The notes under the pieces are model-generated. The model was given only the letters and a program-made list of their open reading frames with translations, was not told the DNA's origin and did no database searches. This document shows, one piece after another, positions 24,517-31,435 of a DNA stretch of 60,120 bases. Numbering within the stretch: position 1 is the stretch's first letter; each line of letters starts with the position of its first letter. The stretch is from Akkermansia muciniphila. Its GTDB lineage: Bacteria > Verrucomicrobiota > Verrucomicrobiia > Limisphaerales > UBA9464. The DNA lies in contig CAMDJH010000005.1 of the NCBI GenBank assembly GCA_945900455.1, forward strand, positions 1 to 60,120, written 5' to 3'. The position numbers were made by a program, and so were the translations under genes.

Positions 24517-27264
24517 TCAAAGATTCCGGCGCCGATTCAACACCGTTAGCAGGGCCGGAAGAAAGGTGAGTCCGGCAACCATGCAGGTGGTCGTTCCGAC
24601 GGCCATCACCGCTCCCAGGCTGCGGATGCCCGTGTGCTCGGCGATCAATAGGCTGCCGAATCCCGCAATGGTCGTAAGACCGGAAACAAAAACCGCTTTA
24701 CCGGTGCTTTTTGCCAGGATCGAGGGATTTTTCTCCTCCGCAAAACGATTAAGGATATGGATTCCGTTAGTGACGCCGATTCCAATGACCAGCGGGAGGG
24801 TCATGATGTTCGCCGGATTGAATGGGATGCCCGTCCAACCCATGAAGCCAATCATCCAGATAGCGCCGATCATCACCGGCAGGAGGGACAGAATCACACT
24901 TAACACGCGCCGGAAATGGATGTAGACGAGAACGATTATGGCGACGAGCGCCCATCCGGCCGCCTCCACGTAACTCGTCTTTAGCAGGCTGGTGTACTCC
25001 AGCAGTTGAACGGGTGTTCCCGTCACATCGGGATCCACAGTCCGGAGCTCGCGAACAAATTCCTCCTGCGCGTCGCGCTGCCAGGCATCCCGCCGCGGGT
25101 AAACTTGGATCAGGTGTTTTCCATGGATCCCGAGAAATCGGTGCCGCATGGCAATCGGCAGATCGTCCGCTTGAAGCCCCGAGCTGGAATCCTGCGTGCG
25201 CAAGGTTTCGAAGGTGTCTCGGAGGTCCGAAAACAGCGCTTGCTGAAAATACCCCAATCGGACCGCATTCTCGCTCTTCCTTCCCTGGTGCATCGCATAC
25301 CGCAACGTTCCAAGGGTTCCGCGCAACGACAACACATTGGTCAATAGTACGCCCTGGTTCGTTTCGCCTCGGAGGGTGTCGGCAATGAGTCCCAGGTACC
25401 CCTGCAGCGACCACAAAATATTGCTAAGTTCACTGATCTCCACGGGCTTTAGGTCCGGTTCCCCAAACTGAAAGCTGGATACCGCAGATCGGATCCGGGC
25501 CACGTGCACCAGTTTGCCAGTCGCGCTCTGGTCAAGATACTGCGCCATGGAATCGTTGGTGAATACGGACGGAAGCGCCCGGAGCTTCTCCTCGATCAGG
25601 CGAGCCTCGGGCAGGGAATTCGCCACAATCGCCCCGTATAAAACCGAACGTTCACTCGAACGGATTAATTTCTTTTCGAAGATCACCGAATCGAGTCTCG
25701 GACTCTGCATGTTGAGAAGGTTGTAGTCGAAAAACACCGCGGGAAATTGAACGATCGACAGCAGACAAACGACGGAAACGACCCCGATCACCGTCCAGGG
25801 CCGATCCAGCCAGAGACGCTCGAATCGAGCTCGCGAGTCCGGTACGGATCCGCCCGTCGACCCCGCAGAAGGCGTCGCATCGGTCCTCGCCTCATTCGGG
25901 TCAATCGCGTTCTGACGGCTTCGGCGCAGCAGGAGCACCGGTAGCAGAGTCATCATCGGTACGAGACAGATCAGCATGCCCCCCCCCGTGATGATCCCCA
26001 TCTCCTGGATTCCCTTGAAATCCGTCAGTGCCATTGCGAAAAATGCCCCGGCCGTTGTAAAGCAGCCGGTGAAGATGCCTTGCCCCGTATTGACAATGGC
26101 CTTTTCCATCGCGGCGCGCGGGCTTTGACCGAGGCGCAGTTCTTCCTCGTAGCGCGTGATCAGGTGAACTCCGAAGTCGATTGCCAGTCCGATCAGCATG
26201 GGAACAAACGTGATCGTAAGAATGTTGAGATGACCGATTACCAGGGTCGTATAGCCTAGTGTATATCCCAGGCCGATCACGAGGCAGAGAACGGCCTGCA
26301 GGGGCCGGCCGGTCTCGCCGTAGCCGAAAACAAAGATCGCGGCAACGATCACCAGAGAGAGGATCGTGGCGCGGGTCGAGTCGTGCTGAGACTGCTGCAT
26401 TTCGTCGTATTCCAGAACGGGTTCGCCCGTGATGCCGACGTTGACGCCGGGCACCTCTCGGTGAGTTTCGTCAATCAGCCTGCGAAATAGCGCCACAGCG
26501 GCCGGACCCAACGATTCAAGACGTGCCTTGGCTGTAGCGATATAGATTCGGCCGTGGTCAAAGGTGATGTATTTTGCCCGTTCCGCCTCCGGTCCCGCGC
26601 CAAACAGGGCATCGACTCCCGGGGAGGGAGCGATGCCAGATTTCCCCAGGCTTTCATTGGCCCGACGAACAATCCGTTCGAGAGCCGGCAGGGCGCGAAC
26701 CATCGATTCGTTCGCAGCCGATGTCTCCCGCTTGGCCGTCCGAATCTGGTGGTTTACCGATCCGAAAAGTGTCGTGAGGTTGCTGGCACTGGCAAACTGC
26801 TGGATGAAGGGTCGGTACTCGGCAATCGTGCGACTCAATTCCTCGAGGTCTGGCTCCGGAACAAAAAGTAGGGCCTTCCGCCCCATCAATTTAAGATCCC
26901 CCTTGAAGAGAACATCCTCCAGCAGGTTCGTCGGGTGGACGGTCGTGGAGTGGCTTTCCAGGCGTGCGCCGAGTCGCTCGATAAATTGCCTGTTTTTCTC
27001 GTGATCCTCGCTTTCCACCACCGCGACCAAGTCGTCCTGGACCGGAAATTCCTTCTTAAACAGCTGGAAATTCCGGTGGTACCGCTTCTCCGCACCGACC
27101 AGATTTTTGCGGTCGAGGTCCGGCTTTAAGAATCTCCACGTCCCCCCCACAGCGATCAGGAACAGCACGATCTGAGGCCAGAGGATCCAATCGGGCCGGT
27201 GGTAAAGCAGATCGGCCAACCGACGAAGGATGCGGACGGCAAAAGTATCGTGTTCGGCGGACAT
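24517..27264 (-). CDS. MMPL/RND family exporter
   Basis: A 915-residue inner-membrane transporter of the RND superfamily, MMPL/HAE3-like. The layout is a first transmembrane helix (about 25-42), a large periplasmic domain, a block of five or six helices with the family GLAIDFGVHLITRYEEE motif, then a second copy of the same plan with PLVIGIGVTNGIHILNRF near the end. Such proteins extract lipids or hopanoid-like molecules by proton motive force; the cargo is unknown. ATG 27264 is chosen over the open frame up to 27360 because the extra 32 residues look non-coding. The gene is convergent with the LolA-like gene. Confidence 0.92.
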   Translation of the reverse strand: MSAEHDTFAVRILRRLADLLYHRPDWILWPQIVLFLIAVGGTWRFLKPDLDRKNLVGAEKRYHRNFQLFKKEFPVQDDLVAVVESEDHEKNRQFIERLGARLESHSTTVHPTNLLEDVLFKGDLKLMGRKALLFVPEPDLEELSRTIAEYRPFIQQFASASNLTTLFGSVNHQIRTAKRETSAANESMVRALPALERIVRRANESLGKSGIAPSPGVDALFGAGPEAERAKYITFDHGRIYIATAKARLESLGPAAVALFRRLIDETHREVPGVNVGITGEPVLEYDEMQQSQHDSTRATILSLVIVAAIFVFGYGETGRPLQAVLCLVIGLGYTLGYTTLVIGHLNILTITFVPMLIGLAIDFGVHLITRYEEELRLGQSPRAAMEKAIVNTGQGIFTGCFTTAGAFFAMALTDFKGIQEMGIITGGGMLICLVPMMTLLPVLLLRRSRQNAIDPNEARTDATPSAGSTGGSVPDSRARFERLWLDRPWTVIGVVSVVCLLSIVQFPAVFFDYNLLNMQSPRLDSVIFEKKLIRSSERSVLYGAIVANSLPEARLIEEKLRALPSVFTNDSMAQYLDQSATGKLVHVARIRSAVSSFQFGEPDLKPVEISELSNILWSLQGYLGLIADTLRGETNQGVLLTNVLSLRGTLGTLRYAMHQGRKSENAVRLGYFQQALFSDLRDTFETLRTQDSSSGLQADDLPIAMRHRFLGIHGKHLIQVYPRRDAWQRDAQEEFVRELRTVDPDVTGTPVQLLEYTSLLKTSYVEAAGWALVAIIVLVYIHFRRVLSVILSLLPVMIGAIWMIGFMGWTGIPFNPANIMTLPLVIGIGVTNGIHILNRFAEEKNPSILAKSTGKAVFVSGLTTIAGFGSLLIAEHTGIRSLGAVMAVGTTTCMVAGLTFLPALLTVLNRRRNL

Positions 27265-27494
27265 GGCGGGCGACACGATCAAGCAGGGCTGGGGCGAACA
27301 TGCCAAGCCAGGAAACAAGAAAGATGCGCGGCTGGAGGTCGACGGACGGCACATTTTCAATGTCGAATTGAGCCAGTTCCAAGAAACTCATCAGATCGGT
27401 GCGTGACGAACCGCTCCCGCTGTGTTCAAATGCATCTGTGACCCGCATTTTTGAAACCTGTGAGCAGGTTGTTCCGGATTTTATGTTTTTCTGT

Positions 27495-27523
27495 TTGACC
27501 CGGTGGCGTCACTTCTTTAATTA
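27495..27523 (+). promoter_or_regulatory. Candidate sigma-70 promoter of the pil operon
   Basis: TTGACC at 27495-27500 and an AT-rich -10 region (TAATTA at 27518-27523) are spaced 17 bases apart, about 90 bases before the pilM start. The -35 is good, the -10 weak. Transcription would start near 27530, just before the hairpin. Confidence 0.4.
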
Positions 27524-27545
27524 CCCAGCAGCTTTTCCGACTTCG

Positions 27546-27578
27546 CTCGCTCGCGGGGATTCCGCGGCGAGTTTTTTT
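27546..27578 (+). terminator. Terminator-like hairpin in the pil operon leader (possible attenuator)
   Basis: CTCGC-T-CGCGG (27546-27556) pairs with CCGCGGCGAG (27562-27571), ten pairs with one bulged T and a five-base loop, followed at once by seven T residues. It has the form of a Rho-independent terminator on the plus strand, yet no plus-strand gene ends within 3 kb upstream, and pilM starts 35 bases later. A role as an attenuator is an inference. Confidence 0.75.
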
Positions 27579-27612
27579 ATCGCGTTGATTCCGTGACCGC
27601 GAGAGCAAGAAC

Positions 27613-29475
27613 ATGTTGAAATCGAAGACTATCCTCGGGGTTGATTTTGGGGCCGGCTGCCTCAAGGCGGCCGAATTCGCTCCTGGCGACGACGGGGGGC
27701 TGAAGCTCCTCCGTTTCGCGGTGAAGCCGTTGGGCCTCGCAGGGTCTCAGGACGCCGCGCGTGACAACGTCGTCAAGAAAGCCTTTGGAGAATTGATTAC
27801 GGAGGGTGGATTCGTTGCCCGCGATGCCAATGTCTGCGCCCCCGGTTTCCAAGTCTTCTCCAAGTTTATCAAGCTGCCGCCGGTTGATACGTCCAAGGTC
27901 ACTCAGATAATTCAGTACGAGGCTCAGCAAAATATCCCATTTCCGTTGGCGGAGGCAGTTTGGGACTATCAGATCCTCGGAACGAGCACGGGTGGAGAAT
28001 TAGAGGTTCTTTTGGTTGCCATTAAGGCGGACCTCGTCGAAAAGCTGTTCAGCACGAGTGAATCCACCGGCCTACGAACACAGATGGTGGATGTTTCCAT
28101 GGCCGCGCTGGCAAATGCCTTCCGGTTCAATTATCCCGACGCGGAAGGATGCTCTCTCCTGATCGATCTCGGGGCGAAGACGAGTAATGTGCTCCTGTTT
28201 GAAAAGAACAAGTTCTACACCCGAGGCATCAATATTGGCGCGAATGCAGTCACCCAAGAGTTTGCCGCCGAGGCCAAATTGCCCTTTGCGGAAGCCGAGA
28301 AGTTCAAGATCTCAGACGGATTCGTCAGCCTTGGCGGTGCGTACGAGGAGCCCGACAACCCACGCCTCGCGACGGTATCCAAGGTAGCCCGTAACGTGTT
28401 GACTCGTCTCCATTTGCAGGTCAACCAGACGATCCAGTTTTACCGAACTCAGCAGGGTGGCTCGGTGCCATCCCAGGTTTATCTCTGCGGCGGTGGCTCC
28501 ATCATGCCTTATGCCACTCAGTTTTTTCAGGAAAAACTAAACCTGCCTGTCGAATTTTTTAACCCGTTCCGAAGTGTTCAGGTGGACGCAGGCGTCAATG
28601 TCGCCGAACTGGAAAAATATGCTCAGTGCTTCGGCGAAGTCGTTGGGCTCGGCCTTCGCAATATTGCCCAGTGCCCGGTCGAGTTAGACCTCACTCCGAA
28701 AGCTTCCAAGTCCCGACAAGAGTTCAACAGTAAGAAACCTTTCCTCGTCGGAGCTCTTGCCGCCCTTGCTTTGGGTGGTTTCGCGTATGGCTTCTTTAAT
28801 ACTCGGGTGGCGGAAGCCAAACAGAAGGCGTTGGACGATATCAAGGTCCAGTTGGATCCGCTGCAGAATACGGAAAGCCGCCTTAAGACTGAGGAGGCCA
28901 AACTCAAGGCGGCCACCGACGAAACAGAATTGCTGGCCGGGTTTGTCCGGGAGAAAACGTATTGGGGCGATATCCTTACCGAAATTCGCCGCGTCTTAAT
29001 GATGACGGAGGCGGGCACGCAGCAGAAACTCGGACGTCCGGCCGGGGTCTGGATCGACAAATTACTCTCGGTGGAGCCCACCAATCCGGATGGAGAGACC
29101 GCTGAAGAAGCCCCCGTAATGCGGTCGATGTTCATGGACCCTATCTTGATGAAGCGCTATGGCCTCAGAATGCCCGGCATGATGGCGCCTTCGGCGGATT
29201 CCGATTCAGCCGAGGGGACGGGAGCGGCGAAAAAACCCGAGAAAAACACGAACGAAGTCGCCACGGTGACTGTGACAATGCGCGCCGTCAGTCTCCGCCA
29301 GTCCAATCCGAACGCTGACAATGAGTTGGCGTATGACCTTCTGAATGAACTTAAGGCGAGTCGTTTTTTTGACGAAAAGGAGACCGTCCTCTCCGGCAAT
29401 CTGAATCAGGAGGAACATTCGCCGACATACACCTTCGACGTGAAGCTCAAATTGAAGCGTCCGATCAAGCTCTGA
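27613..29475 (+). CDS. pilM: PilM-PilN fusion, type IV pilus alignment protein (Amuc_1101-type)
   Basis: A 620-residue protein. Residues 1 to about 360 are a PilM actin-like ATPase: GVDFGAGCLKAAEF phosphate loop, IIQYEAQQNIPFPL, a LLIDLGAKTSNVLLF second phosphate loop and the YLCGGGSIMPY end. A single transmembrane helix follows at about 376-395, then a coiled coil and a segment REKTYWGDILTEIRRVL that matches the PilN pattern. The rest, including an insert rich in Met, Pro and Glu, ends in a ferredoxin-like VTVTMRAVSLRQ domain. So PilM, normally soluble, is here joined to PilN. It forms the cytoplasmic-inner-membrane platform below the secretin. The next gene starts six bases after the stop. 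Confidence 0.9.
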   Translation: MLKSKTILGVDFGAGCLKAAEFAPGDDGGLKLLRFAVKPLGLAGSQDAARDNVVKKAFGELITEGGFVARDANVCAPGFQVFSKFIKLPPVDTSKVTQIIQYEAQQNIPFPLAEAVWDYQILGTSTGGELEVLLVAIKADLVEKLFSTSESTGLRTQMVDVSMAALANAFRFNYPDAEGCSLLIDLGAKTSNVLLFEKNKFYTRGINIGANAVTQEFAAEAKLPFAEAEKFKISDGFVSLGGAYEEPDNPRLATVSKVARNVLTRLHLQVNQTIQFYRTQQGGSVPSQVYLCGGGSIMPYATQFFQEKLNLPVEFFNPFRSVQVDAGVNVAELEKYAQCFGEVVGLGLRNIAQCPVELDLTPKASKSRQEFNSKKPFLVGALAALALGGFAYGFFNTRVAEAKQKALDDIKVQLDPLQNTESRLKTEEAKLKAATDETELLAGFVREKTYWGDILTEIRRVLMMTEAGTQQKLGRPAGVWIDKLLSVEPTNPDGETAEEAPVMRSMFMDPILMKRYGLRMPGMMAPSADSDSAEGTGAAKKPEKNTNEVATVTVTMRAVSLRQSNPNADNELAYDLLNELKASRFFDEKETVLSGNLNQEEHSPTYTFDVKLKLKRPIKL

Positions 29476-29481
29476 CCCGCT

Positions 29482-30546
29482 ATGGCCTGGATCAAGCGTA
29501 ATCTCTACTTCGTGCTCGGCCTCGCCGCCGCGGCAGTCCTGTTGGGTGTCGGTATCTGGTCCTCCCTCGGCAGAAAAGCCGCCGCCGACGAGGTAGCTTC
29601 AAATTTGGAAGCTGCATCCACGGGTCTGAATCAGTTGATCGACCGCAAGCCGTTTCCCAGCGAAGAAAACATCAAGGCCGCCCGCCTCGAAACCGAGCGA
29701 GTGCTCCAGTTTAAGACGAATTCCCTCAAGCGGTTCCCCGAAGTGGTTGTTTCCACCAACATGACGACGGCGCAGTTTAAAGCGCTTCTCGAAGTTGCCG
29801 TCACAGAATTGGAGCGTGTCGCGGAGCGAAACGGAGTCAAACTGCCCGCTAAGTATGGCTTTACGTTCGCTGAACAACGCAAAGAATTGGTTTTGGATGA
29901 GAAGAAGCTTCCCGTCCTGGCGGGCCAGGTTCTTGACATCCAGACCCTCTGCCGAATTATTTTCGAGGCACGTATCAATGAATTGAACACCGTGCGAAGA
30001 CCCACCCTAATGTCGAATGACATGGGAAGCAGTTTCCATTCACGAAAATCCAATCGCGACGACAAGGTTGGCCTTTTGGATACTCCGTACGAAATTTCCT
30101 TTAACTGCTTTTCTTCCGAACTGGCCGCTGTTCTGTCGGGCTTGGCCAATGCACCGCAGATGTTGGTGGTGAAAAGTATCAATGTTGAACGTAACGCGGC
30201 ACCGGAAACCGAAACCCCCTCTTCGACACCCTTTTCGACCGGAGGACTTCCCGGTGGAATGGACCCGATGATTGCGGCGCGGTACGGAATGCGCGGACGC
30301 TACGGCATGGGAGGTATGGGTGGCATGCCCCCACCGGTAACGCCTCCACCAGCTGCCAAGACGGGCGCGGAAATCGACGAGAAATTTGTTCGAGTGACAC
30401 TGGGTGTCAATGTTGTCCGGCCAGCGCCTGCTGGACCGAAAGCAGCTTCGGCTCCAAAAATGCCATCGGCTGAAACGGATCCTGCCGCTCCGGCTGCTCC
30501 CGCTGAAAACAAATCGGCTGCGGGCAAGGCGGATGATTCCCAGTAA
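29482..30546 (+). CDS. Amuc_1100 family pilus protein (PilO-like)
   Basis: A 354-residue protein with one N-terminal transmembrane helix (about 8-27), a periplasmic coiled-coil stretch (about 30-75) and a ferredoxin-like C-terminal part (CFSSELAAVLSGLANAPQMLVVKSINVER), then a Met/Gly-rich and Pro/Ala-rich tail. This is the architecture of PilO and of Akkermansia Amuc_1100, which occupies the same place in its operon. It should pair with the PilN half of the previous protein in the periplasm. The tail (residues about 255-285, GMRGRYGMGGMGGMPPP-like, and the Ala/Pro/Lys-rich end) is low complexity. Confidence 0.85.
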   Translation: MAWIKRNLYFVLGLAAAAVLLGVGIWSSLGRKAAADEVASNLEAASTGLNQLIDRKPFPSEENIKAARLETERVLQFKTNSLKRFPEVVVSTNMTTAQFKALLEVAVTELERVAERNGVKLPAKYGFTFAEQRKELVLDEKKLPVLAGQVLDIQTLCRIIFEARINELNTVRRPTLMSNDMGSSFHSRKSNRDDKVGLLDTPYEISFNCFSSELAAVLSGLANAPQMLVVKSINVERNAAPETETPSSTPFSTGGLPGGMDPMIAARYGMRGRYGMGGMGGMPPPVTPPPAAKTGAEIDEKFVRVTLGVNVVRPAPAGPKAASAPKMPSAETDPAAPAAPAENKSAAGKADDSQ

Positions 30547-30582
30547 CGTCTTACACCCTCTTCGACCTCCTGAATCGCCTTC

Positions 30583-31398
30583 ATGGACTTCATTAAGAAA
30601 CAATACGAGAAGATCCTTCTCAGTGCCGTCCTACTCGCCTTGGCAGTGGGTGCTTTCTTGCTGACCCTCCACGTCGAGAGCGTCAAGGCAAACATCGCGG
30701 AACAAGGTAAAGTTCGGAGCACTCGAACGAAGGCTGCATTGGTCCCAATGGATCTTTCGACAAATCTGGAAGCTCTTCAGCGCCTGTCCGGACCGATTGC
30801 GCTCAATTTTTCTGGCAGCCCTTCCTCTGGACACAATCTCGTTAACCCTCTCCGATGGATCAAGGACCGAAATAGCCAGGTGGTTCTTGAACGTCCCGGT
30901 GTTGGCCGCGGCCCTTCGGGCCTTTCCCTCACTCGGACAATTCCCTTACCGCTGCTCGTTTCGTACGAGGGGGCCGCCGGCACCGGAGAAGATCTTCGCT
31001 ACCTATTCCGCATCGAGAAGCAGTACGCCCGCAAGGCGGATGCCCGCCGGGCAACTGTCGTTTCGGTGACTTTGAATAACAAGACCCCGGACAGTCTGTT
31101 TTCTCTCCGTGAAGTCCGGGGCTCCAAAGAGGCTCCCACTGAAGTGGTCATCGAAATGCTCGACGGTGGAGAGCGACTTACCCTTACGCGGGAAAAACGC
31201 TTTTCACGCACCATGGGGTATATGGCCGATCTGAGGCAGGATTTCGATAACAAGAGTTTTTCGGGCAAGCGGTTGGATGAAACCGTCCCGATCGGTGGCA
31301 AGAACTACAAGGTTGTTGCCATCGGCAAAGATGAGGTTGTAGTCTCCGACCCCGAATCCCAGAAGCGTACGGTCATCCGTTCCGCCTCTACGCCCTGA
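30583..31398 (+). CDS. Amuc_1099 family pilus protein (PilP-like)
   Basis: A 271-residue protein with an N-terminal transmembrane helix (about 10-27) and a periplasmic domain. The C-terminus (GGKNYKVVAIGKDEVVVSDP) forms short strands like those in PilP/GspC homology-region domains, and the position between the PilO-like and secretin genes is that of pilP. The central part has a VTLNNKTPDSLFSL strand and a VVIEMLDGGERLTLTREK strand. It probably links the inner-membrane complex to the secretin. Akkermansia Amuc_1099 is the positional counterpart. Confidence 0.82.
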   Translation: MDFIKKQYEKILLSAVLLALAVGAFLLTLHVESVKANIAEQGKVRSTRTKAALVPMDLSTNLEALQRLSGPIALNFSGSPSSGHNLVNPLRWIKDRNSQVVLERPGVGRGPSGLSLTRTIPLPLLVSYEGAAGTGEDLRYLFRIEKQYARKADARRATVVSVTLNNKTPDSLFSLREVRGSKEAPTEVVIEMLDGGERLTLTREKRFSRTMGYMADLRQDFDNKSFSGKRLDETVPIGGKNYKVVAIGKDEVVVSDPESQKRTVIRSASTP

Positions 31399-31435
31399 TT
31401 TCCAATTATTTTCAGTCATAAACGTGAAGAACCCC

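Larger units (their letters stand above)
27265..27612. other. 348-base region between the divergent exporter and pil operon
   Basis: No convincing gene lies here. The right half contains the candidate pil-operon promoter at 27495-27523 and a terminator-like hairpin at 27546-27578, described separately. The left half must hold the exporter promoter, which I could not pin down. Confidence 0.6.
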
